Origin: DASREM01 sp035652095
GTDB lineage: Bacteria > Acidobacteriota > Terriglobia > Terriglobales > Acidobacteriaceae
Length of the DNA stretch: 64,000 nt
Reading direction: 5' to 3'
Assembly (NCBI GenBank): GCA_035652095.1
Contig: DASREM010000013.1
Coordinates: 332,044 to 396,043, forward strand
The notes below the pieces were generated by a model. The model saw only the letters and a list, made by a program, of their open reading frames with translations, did not search any database and was not told where the DNA came from. Below, piece by piece: positions 52,903 to 62,166 of the stretch. A program made the position numbers and the translations under genes. Each line of letters begins with the position of its first letter. The stretch's first letter is position 1.

Positions 52903-53457
52903 ATGGTTTGCGGATACTGCGGCGCACAAATATCGGATCAGCATTCGACCTTCTGTCCGCGTTGCGGCAGGTCGCTGGAAGCTCCCCACCCCTCTTCGGT
53001 TTCCCCTACCCAGGTCCTGCCTTCGGACAACCTTCGCGGAGTCTCGGGATGGCTTCTTGTGCTCTGCATTGCGCTGACCATCGGCATCCCGCTGCTGACT
53101 GCGTATAACTGGTCCAAGCTGTTCGGCATCGGCGTAAGTCCGTTCCCGTGGTTCTCTCTGGGCGTCAGCGTGGTGATGGCCGGCTTCAGTTTTATTGCCG
53201 GGCTGTTTCTCTGGACAGTGCGGCCGAATGCAGTGCCGATCGCAAAAGCATACTTTGTGGCTGAAATGGCGCTCCCCATCGTCTTCGGTGGCAGGTTGCT
53301 GATCGAGGTGGCTTCGACACGGATCGAAATGTCTGGGTGGACCATCTTCGCTGCGTTCATTCGGCCCATTCTCATGGCGGTGACGGGATATCTCTACCTG
53401 GTTCGTTCCAGGCGAGTTCGGGCCACCTATGCCAAGGCCGCAGCGGCAAACGCGTGA
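52903..53457 (+). CDS. zinc-ribbon membrane protein
   Basis: 184 residues. The N-terminus is a zinc ribbon (CGYCGAQI and CPRCGRSL, residues 3-24), followed by a Pro/Ser linker and four membrane helices (about 47-65, 78-100, 112-135 and 145-165), reminiscent of DUF2569-type proteins. GGGGGAG precedes the ATG. Function is unknown. It lies 75 bases after the iron operon, so it may be read through, and 12 bases before murI. Confidence 0.75.
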   Translation: MVCGYCGAQISDQHSTFCPRCGRSLEAPHPSSVSPTQVLPSDNLRGVSGWLLVLCIALTIGIPLLTAYNWSKLFGIGVSPFPWFSLGVSVVMAGFSFIAGLFLWTVRPNAVPIAKAYFVAEMALPIVFGGRLLIEVASTRIEMSGWTIFAAFIRPILMAVTGYLYLVRSRRVRATYAKAAAANA

Positions 53458-53469
53458 TTCGCTTCCGGT

Positions 53470-54312
53470 ATGATGGAATCTGCCCCGCTCATGCCTTCAC
53501 GTCCTGTCATTGGAGTTTTTGATTCTGGTTTTGGGGGACTCACCGTTCTCAAGGAACTAGTCCATCTCATACCCGAGGCCGACTACCTCTACTTCGGCGA
53601 TACCGCGCGCCTGCCATATGGATCCAAGTCAGCGGAGACTGTCAGCCGCTACGCCGTGGGCGCGACTCAGTATCTCGAGCAACACGGCGCCGAGATGCTG
53701 GTCGTCGCTTGCAACACAGCTACGGCCCTCGCGTTGGACCAGGTGCAGCAGGCATCGAAGGTTCCGGTTGTGGGCGTTGTTGAGCCTGGAGCTGAACGCG
53801 CCGCGGCCGCGACTCAAAATCGAAAAGTGGTCGTGATTGGGACCGAAGCGACCATCAGCAGCCACGCCTATCTGAAAGCCCTGCATGCGCGTCAGATCGA
53901 GGCGCACGAAAAGGCTTGTCCACTTCTGGTGCCCTTGGTTGAGGAAGGTTGGGTTGAGCATCCGGTCACCGAACAGGTTGCCCGTATTTATTTACAGGAA
54001 GCCTTCGGCGATGGATTCGGCTCCGCCGACGTTCTGGTCCTCGGCTGCACCCACTACCCGTTGATCAAGCCGCTGTTACGCCGCGTTGCGCCCGAGCACG
54101 TCACCATCGTGGATTCTGCCGAGTCCACCGCCCACGTCGTCTGCCGGAAGTTAGAACGCGAACCGTTGCAAACGCCTCAAATCCCTGAACGCCGCCATCA
54201 TCCCCGGATCAGGTTTTTCGCCACCGATTCCGTGGCAAAGTTCAAGCGTATGGGCCCGCAGTTCCTCGGGCACGCCATCGAAAATGTGGAGCATGTAGAT
54301 CTGAAAGAGTGA
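53470..54312 (+). CDS. murI: glutamate racemase
   Basis: 280 residues. It interconverts L- and D-glutamate, supplying D-Glu for peptidoglycan. The family start IGVFDSGFGGLTVLKEL, the first catalytic Cys in VVACNTATALAL (about residue 80), the second Cys in LVLGCTHYPLIKP (about 192) and the VDSAEST block are present. The C-terminus includes an Arg/His-rich tail before RFFATDS. Starts at ATG 53470 or ATG 53491 are both possible. Confidence 0.95.
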   Translation: MMESAPLMPSRPVIGVFDSGFGGLTVLKELVHLIPEADYLYFGDTARLPYGSKSAETVSRYAVGATQYLEQHGAEMLVVACNTATALALDQVQQASKVPVVGVVEPGAERAAAATQNRKVVVIGTEATISSHAYLKALHARQIEAHEKACPLLVPLVEEGWVEHPVTEQVARIYLQEAFGDGFGSADVLVLGCTHYPLIKPLLRRVAPEHVTIVDSAESTAHVVCRKLEREPLQTPQIPERRHHPRIRFFATDSVAKFKRMGPQFLGHAIENVEHVDLKE

Positions 54313-54380
54313 AAACCAGGGATGGCCGAGAACTCTGGAGCAATCTGCAGCGACATATCTTGCGACCTCGGCAGCATCCC

Positions 54381-54412
54381 TCAAAACAAAAGCGGCCGCG
54401 CGCGGCGGCCGC
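54381..54412 (-). terminator. terminator of tonB (leftward)
   Basis: Eight-base GC-only arms GCGGCCGC / GCGGCCGC with a five-base loop. On the minus strand the hairpin is followed by TTTTGTTTT. It lies between the convergent murI and tonB genes. Confidence 0.8.
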
Positions 54413-54434
54413 CTCATATCCAAGTTCAGAAAAA

Positions 54435-55487
54435 CTAGTACAGCCGGAAGCTCACTTCCACGTTGATCGCCACCGCCACTGGCTTTCCATCTTTCAACGC
54501 CGGATCGAAGCGCCAGTTCTTCACCGCCTCAATCGCCTTTTCATCCAGTCCCATTCCAAGCTGGCGGGCTACGCGAATGTCGCGCGGCTTGCCATCGGGA
54601 CCAACCACCAGCATGAGCACGCAAACGCCTTGGTACTTCGCTTTGCGGGCTTCTTCTGAATATTCCGGATCAGGCGTCGCAATCGCGCGCGGAGCCGATA
54701 CGCCTCCGCCCACGCGGAACACACCGCCGCCAATGCCACCTCCACGACCGGGGCCGACGCCGGGGCCTTCGCCGCTGCCCACGCCGCCGCCATTGCCCGA
54801 TCCAATACCCCCGCCCGAGCCCGTTCCATTCGAAGGCGGACCGGAGGGCAGGTGCGACATCGGGTCGCCCAGGTTCGGAAGGTTATTCGAAGCCAACTTG
54901 ATCTGAGGCGGTACAACCACGGTCGGTTCTACCGCGAGCTTGGGATTGTCGTTGCGAACCACCATCGCCGGAGGCGTGATCTGCTCCATGGAGGTCTTCG
55001 GCAGTTTGCCTTTGGGAGCCTGCAGTTTGTCGCGATCTCCGCCGCCGCCACCGCCGCCAACCTGCGTCTTGGACGGAGGCAGCGGAGGAATGTCTTCCGA
55101 CGGCGCAATGAGAGTCACGGTCTCCCGCGGTTTGGTGACCTGTTGTACCACTCGTCCCGCAAGGATCGTTCCCCCGATAATAAGTCCCAGCAAAATGACG
55201 TGCACAACGGTCGATCCGACCACGCCATTTTTCTTGTAATCGTAGAAGCCCCAGATATCTTTTACTGGAACCGGCTTCGAGGTGAGCACCAGTGGCGGCT
55301 GCTTCTTGGGAAAGAAGAAGTCGTTCACATTGCGAACCAGCGACTTCAACAATCCTTCGTCGAAAGTCTCTTTGGGCAGCAGCAGGTGCAGTTCGGGTTC
55401 GGGTGCGGTAGCGGCGCGAGGTGTGGTGTCAAGCATTGCCATATGTTCAACCCGAGGTGTTTTCTCTGGTGGAAGCCAGAAAAACAC
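54435..55487 (-). CDS. energy transducer TonB-like protein
   Basis: 350 residues. A cytoplasmic N-terminal part (about 1-85) precedes one membrane helix (about 90-112, VVGSTVVHVILLGLIIGG). Then come a Pro-rich and very Gly-rich periplasmic linker (about 130-260, with a run of seven Gly and GSGNGGGVGSG-type repeats) and a C-terminal TonB domain (about 263-350) with the YSEEARKAKYQG motif. TonB transmits proton-motive force from ExbB/ExbD to outer-membrane receptors. ExbB/ExbD are not in the window. A long cytoplasmic N-terminus before the anchor is unusual for TonB. GTG at 55487 follows AAGGA closely, and ATG at 55442 is an alternative. Confidence 0.85.
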   Translation of the reverse strand: MFFWLPPEKTPRVEHMAMLDTTPRAATAPEPELHLLLPKETFDEGLLKSLVRNVNDFFFPKKQPPLVLTSKPVPVKDIWGFYDYKKNGVVGSTVVHVILLGLIIGGTILAGRVVQQVTKPRETVTLIAPSEDIPPLPPSKTQVGGGGGGGDRDKLQAPKGKLPKTSMEQITPPAMVVRNDNPKLAVEPTVVVPPQIKLASNNLPNLGDPMSHLPSGPPSNGTGSGGGIGSGNGGGVGSGEGPGVGPGRGGGIGGGVFRVGGGVSAPRAIATPDPEYSEEARKAKYQGVCVLMLVVGPDGKPRDIRVARQLGMGLDEKAIEAVKNWRFDPALKDGKPVAVAINVEVSFRLY

Positions 55488-55578
55488 AGGTCCTTCCCTA
55501 AACTGATGAGCATCTATCGTGCCAAGTTGCTTGATTCGGCGCGATACCGAACTGAATTCCCCACGACCAACCCGCTGT

Positions 55579-55600
55579 GAATAAGCAAGTTGGCTTATTC
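55579..55600. promoter_or_regulatory. perfect inverted repeat, possible operator
   Basis: GAATAAGC / GCTTATTC with a six-base centre, about 90 bases upstream of the tonB start and 190 upstream of ileS. No U-tract. Confidence 0.4.
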
Positions 55601-55727
55601 AGTTCTCCACGTTAGATGCCTACGCTCAGAAAACGTAAGCTTTGCAAAAATTGTACACGTTTTTTGCGCATTATCGAGAGTAGCTTTCGGGTAACAGGCC
55701 ACCACCTTGGTGCCATGCCTCAAGCAA

Positions 55728-55756
55728 TGGACGTTCCATTCACCTCTCCCTATAAT
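55728..55756 (+). promoter_or_regulatory. sigma70-like promoter of ileS
   Basis: TGGACG (55728-55733) as -35, a 17-base spacer and a perfect TATAAT (55751-55756) as -10, about 35 bases before the GTG start; GGGAG lies ten bases upstream of the start. Confidence 0.6.
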
Positions 55757-55790
55757 GTAAAGAAATCAACATTTTGGGAGATCCACCCGC

Positions 55791-58595
55791 GTGCCGTTCG
55801 AGCTGAAATCCACGATCAATCTGCCCCGGACCGACTTCCCCATGAAGGCCAACCTGCCCCAGAACGAGCCCAAGGCACTGGCGAAGTGGGAGCAGATGAA
55901 GATTTACGACCGCATTCGCAGGGCGCGCGCCGGTCATCCCACGTGGATCCTGCACGACGGACCGCCCTATGCCAATGGCCCCATCCATCTCGGCCACGCT
56001 CTGAACAAGTGCCTCAAAGACTTCATTGTGAAGTCCCGCACCATGGCAGGGTTTGACTCACCCTACGTACCCGGCTGGGATTGCCACGGATTGCCTATCG
56101 AGATCAAGGTCGATCAGATGCTGGGTGGCAAGAAACTGCAGATGCAGCCCATGGAGGTCCGCCGCGAATGCCGCAAGTACGCGGAAAAATTCATCAATCT
56201 GCAGCGTGAACAATTCAAGCGCATCGGCGTCTTCGGCCGCTTCGATAACCCGTATTCGACCATGACCCCGCGGTACGAATCGGTCGTGCTGAAGATTTTT
56301 TACGCATTCCTGGAGAAAAATTTCGTCTATAAAGGCCTGCGCTCGGTTTATTGGTGCATCCACGATCGCACCGCTTTGGCCGAAGCCGAGGTCGAATATG
56401 AGATGCACACCAGCCCTACCGTCTGGGTGAAGTATGCTCTCGCGGACGACCCTGCCAGGCTTGACCCGGCACTCAAGGGCAAGCAGGTTTCAACTGTGAT
56501 CTGGACGACCACGCCGTGGACGTTGCCTGCTTCCATGGCGGTTGCATTTCATCCCGAGGCGGAATATGTGGCGCTCGACGCCGGATCCGACGTCTACCTC
56601 GTCGCGGAAAAACTGGCCTCCGATTTCAGTTCCAAGGTCGATCTCAGTTCCCCGCCGGTGCTGGCGCGTTTCTCCGGAAGCAGGCTGGAAAGTTTGCGCT
56701 TCAGGCATCCGTTCCTCGATCGCAACGTCCTCGGTGTTCTGGCCGAGTACGTGACCATGGACCAGGGCACAGGAGTTGTCCACACCGCTCCGGCCCATGG
56801 CGCTGAGGACTTCGTCACCGGTGTCAAGTACAAGCTGGACGTCAACTGTAACGTGGATGCTGCCGGCCGTCTGCAGAACGGCTTGCCCGAGTACAACGGC
56901 CTGAAGGTCTTTGACGCAAACGAACCTATCGTTGAGTTGTTACGAAAACGTGGCGCTCTACTGCACTCGGAAAAAGTTCAGCACTCCTATCCGCACTGCT
57001 GGCGCTGCCACAACCCCGTTATTTTTCGCGCGACCGAGCAGTGGTTCATCTCCATGGAGACGCCGATGCAGGGCGGTACCCTGCGCAGCCGCACTCTGGA
57101 AGAGATCAAGAAGGTGAAGTGGGACCCCGCCTGGGGTGAGGAACGCATCTCCAACATGATCGCCACCAGGCCCGACTGGTGCATCTCTCGCCAGCGGATC
57201 TGGGGTGTGCCGATTGCCGTTTTCCTCTGCGACGGCTGCAACAAGCCACTGAACAGTCCCCAGGTGAACCGGTCTGTCATTGACCTGTTCGCGCGGTCCG
57301 GTTCGGATGCCTGGTACACCGCCGAGGCGGACCAGTTGCTTCCAGGAGGAACGACCTGCCCGCATTGCAATGCCACCAGCTTCCGCAAGGAAACCGACAT
57401 TATCGACGTCTGGTTTGAGTCCGGTTCGAGCCACGCCGCCGTTCTCGGTCGCGAACCAAATCTGCCCTGGCCCGCCGATCTCTACCTGGAAGGCGGCGAC
57501 CAGTATCGCGGCTGGTTTCATTCTTCTCTGCTCTGCGCGATGGGCGTCGAAGGCGCGGCGCCCTACCGGATGGTTTCGACCAACGGGTGGACTCTCGACG
57601 AGCAGGGCCGCGCGCAGTCCAAGTCTCTTGGCAATGTTGTCGATCCTGTAGACATCGCGAACCGGCTCGGCGGAGAGATCGTCCGCCTGTGGGTCGCTTC
57701 CGTAGACTTTCGCGAGGATGTGACCTGCTCAGAACATTTGATGCAGCGGGTTGCCGACAACTATAAGAAACTGCGCAATACCTTCCGCTACATCCTTGGC
57801 AACCTCAGCGATTTTGATCCCGCCCGCGACGCGGTTCCGTTCGAGCAGTTGCTCGAACTCGATCAATACATGCTTCGGCAGACAGTCGAGATGGCGGCGG
57901 ACGTAGTGCGCTGGTACGACGAACTCGAGTTCCACAAGATCTACCACCGCATCAACCACTTTGCCGTAGTCGAGTTGAGCGCGTTTTACTTCGACGTGCT
58001 CAAAGACCGCCTCTACACATCGGCCAAGCGCTCTCTGCCGCGGCGGGCGGCGCAAACCGCTATTTGGCGCATCGGGGAGGCCATCGTGCGCCTGCTTGCT
58101 CCGATCATGAGCTTCACCATGGAGGAGGTCTGGAGCTACCTCCCGCCGGTTCCCGACCGCCCAGAAAGCGTGCACATTGCCCGTTTCCCCGGCGCTCTTG
58201 ATGTATTGGGTCCGGATGTTCCGCTCGCCAACACCGTCCAGGCTGAAGACTGGACCGTGTTGCGGACCGTTCGTGACGACGTCCTGCGAGCGCTGGAGGA
58301 AGCCCGCAACCAGAAGTTGATCGGAACCGGGCTGGAGGCGCTGGTTACACTCAAAGCCTCGGAAAAAATGTACTCCATTCTCGAGCGCTACCGCGAGCAG
58401 CTTCGCTATTTGTTCATCGTCTCGGCGGTCGAGTTGGAAAACAGCGGTGGCGGTAACGGAAGCGGACCGGTCAGCGTCCAAGTGAGCAGGGCTCCCGGCC
58501 AGAAGTGTGAACGTTGCTGGAACTATTCGGCCCGGGTCGGCGAAGATCCCGAGTACCCGACGGTTTGCGAACGTTGCAGCGCCGTATTGAAGTAA
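55791..58595 (+). CDS. ileS: isoleucyl-tRNA synthetase
   Basis: 934 residues, normal length. Class Ia enzyme with the HIGH motif in NGPIHLGHALNK (about residue 62) and the KMSKS motif as AQSKSLGN (about 606), which is a variant of KMSKS. The editing domain includes WTTTPWTLPASM. The tRNA-binding C-terminal region ends in a zinc ribbon CERCWNYSARVG and CERCSAVLK. GTG start. It is followed 47 bases later by lspA, a common bacterial pair. Confidence 0.97.
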   Translation: MPFELKSTINLPRTDFPMKANLPQNEPKALAKWEQMKIYDRIRRARAGHPTWILHDGPPYANGPIHLGHALNKCLKDFIVKSRTMAGFDSPYVPGWDCHGLPIEIKVDQMLGGKKLQMQPMEVRRECRKYAEKFINLQREQFKRIGVFGRFDNPYSTMTPRYESVVLKIFYAFLEKNFVYKGLRSVYWCIHDRTALAEAEVEYEMHTSPTVWVKYALADDPARLDPALKGKQVSTVIWTTTPWTLPASMAVAFHPEAEYVALDAGSDVYLVAEKLASDFSSKVDLSSPPVLARFSGSRLESLRFRHPFLDRNVLGVLAEYVTMDQGTGVVHTAPAHGAEDFVTGVKYKLDVNCNVDAAGRLQNGLPEYNGLKVFDANEPIVELLRKRGALLHSEKVQHSYPHCWRCHNPVIFRATEQWFISMETPMQGGTLRSRTLEEIKKVKWDPAWGEERISNMIATRPDWCISRQRIWGVPIAVFLCDGCNKPLNSPQVNRSVIDLFARSGSDAWYTAEADQLLPGGTTCPHCNATSFRKETDIIDVWFESGSSHAAVLGREPNLPWPADLYLEGGDQYRGWFHSSLLCAMGVEGAAPYRMVSTNGWTLDEQGRAQSKSLGNVVDPVDIANRLGGEIVRLWVASVDFREDVTCSEHLMQRVADNYKKLRNTFRYILGNLSDFDPARDAVPFEQLLELDQYMLRQTVEMAADVVRWYDELEFHKIYHRINHFAVVELSAFYFDVLKDRLYTSAKRSLPRRAAQTAIWRIGEAIVRLLAPIMSFTMEEVWSYLPPVPDRPESVHIARFPGALDVLGPDVPLANTVQAEDWTVLRTVRDDVLRALEEARNQKLIGTGLEALVTLKASEKMYSILERYREQLRYLFIVSAVELENSGGGNGSGPVSVQVSRAPGQKCERCWNYSARVGEDPEYPTVCERCSAVLK

Positions 58596-58642
58596 CTCGA
58601 AGCCGAAACGGCCTCTGAGGAATCTAAGTAGTCATACGCGCA

Positions 58643-59149
58643 ATGAGTAATCTTCATGCCATGCGGAAGTACCACTTCCTGATCGCGCTGACCGTACTAG
58701 TCCTCGATCGCGTCGCAAAATGGGCGGTGGCGCAGAACATCCCTTTACACGACAGCTTCCAGGTGATCCCTGATTTTTTTCGCATTACTCATGTGGAAAA
58801 TCGTGGCGCCGCTTTCGGCCTGTTCGCCGACTCTCCTTCGGAATGGAAGATTGCCGTGCTGGTACTCTTTTCGGTGGTGGCGCTGGTGATCGTCTCTGCC
58901 CTGCTCTGGCGAAACAGCCACTCCATGAATACGACCGGGATTGGATTGTCGCTGATTCTGGGGGGCGCGATTGGAAACTTATGGGACCGACTGCTCAGCG
59001 GCCGGGTCGTCGACTTCCTGCTCTTCTATGTTGGTTCCTACCAATGGCCTGCCTTCAACGTAGCTGACAGCGCGATCGTAGTTGGTGCCGGGCTGCTCGT
59101 GTTCGAGATCTTATTCGCCAAGCCTCCCGCGCAAGAAAAATCCGCGTGA
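58643..59149 (+). CDS. lspA: lipoprotein signal peptidase (signal peptidase II)
   Basis: 168 residues with four membrane helices. The catalytic aspartates are in NLWDRLLSGRVVDFLLF and FNVADSAIVVGA (about 118 and 140). It removes the signal peptide of prolipoproteins after diacylglycerol attachment. Translation from ATG 58643, or from a second ATG at 58661 (MRKYHF). A bidirectional hairpin follows at 59154-59179. Confidence 0.95.
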   Translation: MSNLHAMRKYHFLIALTVLVLDRVAKWAVAQNIPLHDSFQVIPDFFRITHVENRGAAFGLFADSPSEWKIAVLVLFSVVALVIVSALLWRNSHSMNTTGIGLSLILGGAIGNLWDRLLSGRVVDFLLFYVGSYQWPAFNVADSAIVVGAGLLVFEILFAKPPAQEKSA

Positions 59150-59153
59150 AAAA

Positions 59154-59179
59154 GGCACAGAGGTCGTCACCTCTGTGCC
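59154..59179 (-). terminator. hairpin between lspA and the VOC gene
   Basis: Perfect 11-base repeat GGCACAGAGGT / ACCTCTGTGCC with a four-base loop. On the minus strand the stem is followed by TTTTT, so it terminates the leftward VOC gene; on the plus strand the tail is weak. Confidence 0.8.
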
Positions 59180-59206
59180 ATAACAACTGTGAAGCGAGCG
59201 CTGATC

Positions 59207-59707
59207 CTACGCCGTTTTCCTTTGCGCCTGCTGCGCCATCTGCGCGAAAAAGTCGTTGGCCCGCTTGTCCATTTCAGTGGGAGAGAGTTCTTCCTTGTGG
59301 GTCGCAATTCCCCACTGATGACCAAACGGGTCAGTAAAGACCCCGTAACGATCCCCCCAGAACATATCCGCGACCGGCATATTCACTTTGCCGCCCGCAT
59401 CAATGGCTCTGGTGAACGAGGTATCTACATCCTCGACGTACAGGTTCAGGGTGCCGGTGGTGCCGCCCAGACTTTGCGGTGCGCGCGACATGCCCCGTTC
59501 CGGGAACTCGTCGGTCAGAAAAATAATGGAATCGCCGATCTGCAACTCCGCATGCATAATCTTGCCGTCCGGGCTGGGCATGCGCATAAGCTCCTTCGCG
59601 CCCAGCGCTTTCTTGTAGTACTCGATCGCTTCGGCTGCGCCTCGAACGGTCAGACTCGGGGTAACGGTATGAAAACCTTGTGGAATCGGTCTCACGGTGC
59701 CTGTCAT
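59207..59707 (-). CDS. VOC (glyoxalase/PhnB-like) family protein
   Basis: 166 residues with the beta-alpha-beta-beta-beta pattern of the vicinal-oxygen-chelate fold: SLTVRGAAEAIEYYKKALGAKE, then GKIMHAELQIGDSIIFLTDE, and a C-terminal half ending in GDRYGVFTDPFGHQWGIATH (His and Glu/Asp metal ligand region). It resembles PhnB-like proteins of unknown activity. A divalent-metal role is likely; the substrate is unknown. Confidence 0.88.
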   Translation of the reverse strand: MTGTVRPIPQGFHTVTPSLTVRGAAEAIEYYKKALGAKELMRMPSPDGKIMHAELQIGDSIIFLTDEFPERGMSRAPQSLGGTTGTLNLYVEDVDTSFTRAIDAGGKVNMPVADMFWGDRYGVFTDPFGHQWGIATHKEELSPTEMDKRANDFFAQMAQQAQRKTA

Positions 59708-59871
59708 ATCAGTTCTTCTCCTTTCAGCTGGCTTATTCCCTGTGCAAATTGCGTAGGCGAATATTCTATGCAGTTGAGGGCGGTGAAAAAATTAAAAGTT
59801 GTAAAAAGGCAGCGTAGATGTCGGGAAGGAGCGTGGCAGGGTCAAAACATAACACTCAGGGAGCGACCTGA

Positions 59872-62166
59872 TTACAGCGGGGCGCCGTACAACTGCCGAT
59901 ATACAGAGGCGTTGCGCAGTATGGCCTGCACGTATTCGCGGGTTTCGGTAAATGGAATCGATTCAACGAACTCTTGCGCGTCGCGATACTTGGCTTGTCC
60001 CAGCCAGTCCTCGACCCGGTCGGAACCTGCGTTGTAGGCCGCGAGCGCATATTCAAATGTCCCGAACTTGTCCACCATGCTGCGGAAATACCGGGTGCCC
60101 AATTGAAGATTGATTCCCGGCGTAAACAGTTGGGTAGTAGAGAAGTGCTTTAGCTTTTCCTGCTTGGCGACTCCCTTTCCAACTTTTGGCAGCAACTGCA
60201 TGAGGCCCACGGCATTCGCCCGGGAGACCGCATTAGGGTTGAACTCCGACTCCTGTCGAATTAACGACGCGACCAGGTAAGGATCCAATGCATTATCGGA
60301 TGAATAGCGCTTGAGGTCCGTCCAGTAGGGCTTCGGAAAAAGCGCTTCCCAGTAAGCACGAGGCAGGCTGGGAATATCGAGCGCAAAATAGTTGGGCACG
60401 GCGCGCTTCAGGACTTCGACGGCCATGTCATAGCGCCCGGCTTCCTGGTACATGCGCGCTGTCTCTGCCGGCAGCCAGCTGCCTTTCTCTTCTTCCGCGG
60501 CGGCCCGCAGTTCTTTGACCGCAAAATCCAATAGAGCTCCGTTTTCCAGCAGGCGCGCCTTCTGGACCCGCAAGTTGTCGGCTGGCGCGGCCTCTTCGGT
60601 GTATTTGTTGGTGCTGCTGATGGCGGGAAGCCGCTCTAGTAACGCATACTGCGGAAGTTCAGACGCGGCATCCACCTTCAGCTTTGCCAGCCGCTGTCGC
60701 GCCAGTTCGCCGTAGTAGTAATTTCGAAATCTTTGCGACAGTCTCACGTAAAATGCCCGCGCCATCGCGAGATCGTTGTCCTCTTCCGCTAGGCGCGCGC
60801 GCCAGTAGATGGCCGCCGGAATTTCCGCGGATGAGGGGTACAGTGCAATCTGCTGCTCGAATGCCGCCTTTGCTTGATCGTTTCGGCCTTGTCGCAGACT
60901 TAGCCATGCTACTTTCCAGTGCGCGTATGAAGCGCGGCTGCCGGTAGGAAAGCGTTGCTGCAGTTCGCGGTAGGCGTCGATGGCACGGTCATAATCCTTG
61001 CGGAGCAGGTAGATGTTTCCCGCCGCCAGCAGTTCCTGCTCGAGGAAGGAACTGTTGGGCCCCGCTTCCCGCAACTGCCCCAGGATTTGCAGAAAGCCGT
61101 CATCATCGTTGGCGGCACGCGCGATCTCGCCGAGATTGAAAAGCCGCTCCGCATTCACCTCAGGCGTGGTGGAGGGAATCGATTCGACGACCTGCTTGGC
61201 CTCTTTGTTTTTTCCCGCTTTCCGCAGAGCTGACGCCAACGCAAGCTGCACACCTACACGGTCATTTGGGGTTGAGCGGTCCGCCAGTTCCCGGTATGCA
61301 GCGGCGGCGTCGCTGTATCGTTTTCCCTTCATCAGCAGATCGGCCCGGGCTCTGAGTTGATCGACGCTGGCTTGTGACAGTCCCGAAACTTTGTTCAGTT
61401 CAGCTTCGGCCTGTGTCGCTTCTCCGCTCAAGGGCATAGTGAAATAGAGATTGCGATAAATCTCAGTCGCTTTCCCCATCTGGCCGGCGGCGGCGTACGC
61501 CCGCCCCAGTGCCAGCTCAAGATCGGAGCGAATCGGTTCGCGATCTTTTTCCAGGATTGGAATTGCCTCTGCCGCACGCCCCTCGGCCAACAGGGCGTTC
61601 GCATACAAAATGTCCGCATCGCGGAGCAATAGAGATTCTGGATAACTCTTTTCGAATTCGCTCAAGCCGGCGATTGCCTCGGCCGTACGTCCGGTCTGAA
61701 AGTATGAATTCGCCAGGTAATAGCTGACGTAATCTCCAAGATCGCCGGCCAGCGGCTTGGCATGGTTCAAAGGATCGATTGCTTTGGCGTAGTCACGATC
61801 CACAACGTGGGCATAGCCCACAACCAGCCATGCCAGCGCCCCCGCATCCTCCTTCGAATGGCGGCGGGCGTACGCTTCCACTCCGGCGTAAGCAGCGGGA
61901 GTGCGGTCTTGCAGAAGTTGTCGAGCCATCGGCTTCAGCGTGCTCGAAGCCACAAAGGCCTGACGCATTCGTCGCAGCCGTGGCGACGCTCTTTTGGACT
62001 TTTTCTTTGTGCTCTTGACTGCTTTCCTGGAAGTTGCCTTCTTAGAAGCGCTGGACGAGGAAGTCTGAGCAAAAACCGAAGGGGGCGCTGCAAAATGCGT
62101 GCCGCAGCCGACTGCGAGCCACATGACCAGGGCTAAGTTCCAACGCTGAAAAACCACTCTGCTCAT
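59872..62166 (-). CDS. soluble lytic murein transglycosylase with TPR-like repeats
   Basis: 764 residues. A signal sequence (about 1-33) and a basic Lys/Ser-rich stretch are followed by a long helical region of TPR-like pairs (about 80-600). The C-terminal SLT domain has the catalytic Glu in IRQESEFNPNAVSRANAVGLMQLLP (shown over two parts: RQESEFNPNAV and NAVGLMQLLP; about residue 645) and the ALAAYNAGSDRV motif. It cleaves peptidoglycan with formation of anhydro-muropeptides. It begins where the GAF protein ends, sharing one base (TAATG). Confidence 0.93.
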   Translation of the reverse strand: MSRVVFQRWNLALVMWLAVGCGTHFAAPPSVFAQTSSSSASKKATSRKAVKSTKKKSKRASPRLRRMRQAFVASSTLKPMARQLLQDRTPAAYAGVEAYARRHSKEDAGALAWLVVGYAHVVDRDYAKAIDPLNHAKPLAGDLGDYVSYYLANSYFQTGRTAEAIAGLSEFEKSYPESLLLRDADILYANALLAEGRAAEAIPILEKDREPIRSDLELALGRAYAAAGQMGKATEIYRNLYFTMPLSGEATQAEAELNKVSGLSQASVDQLRARADLLMKGKRYSDAAAAYRELADRSTPNDRVGVQLALASALRKAGKNKEAKQVVESIPSTTPEVNAERLFNLGEIARAANDDDGFLQILGQLREAGPNSSFLEQELLAAGNIYLLRKDYDRAIDAYRELQQRFPTGSRASYAHWKVAWLSLRQGRNDQAKAAFEQQIALYPSSAEIPAAIYWRARLAEEDNDLAMARAFYVRLSQRFRNYYYGELARQRLAKLKVDAASELPQYALLERLPAISSTNKYTEEAAPADNLRVQKARLLENGALLDFAVKELRAAAEEEKGSWLPAETARMYQEAGRYDMAVEVLKRAVPNYFALDIPSLPRAYWEALFPKPYWTDLKRYSSDNALDPYLVASLIRQESEFNPNAVSRANAVGLMQLLPKVGKGVAKQEKLKHFSTTQLFTPGINLQLGTRYFRSMVDKFGTFEYALAAYNAGSDRVEDWLGQAKYRDAQEFVESIPFTETREYVQAILRNASVYRQLYGAPL

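Larger units (their letters stand above)
55488..55790. other. divergent promoter region of tonB and ileS
   Basis: 303 bases with a perfect inverted repeat at 55579-55600 and the ileS promoter (55728-55756). No gene. No T-box-like specifier structure is evident to me upstream of ileS. Confidence 0.5.

Noticed and set aside
55488..55790. T-box riboswitch upstream of ileS
   Set aside because: No T-box consensus, specifier loop or terminator/antiterminator pair seen, and T-boxes are mainly found in Firmicutes and Actinobacteria.
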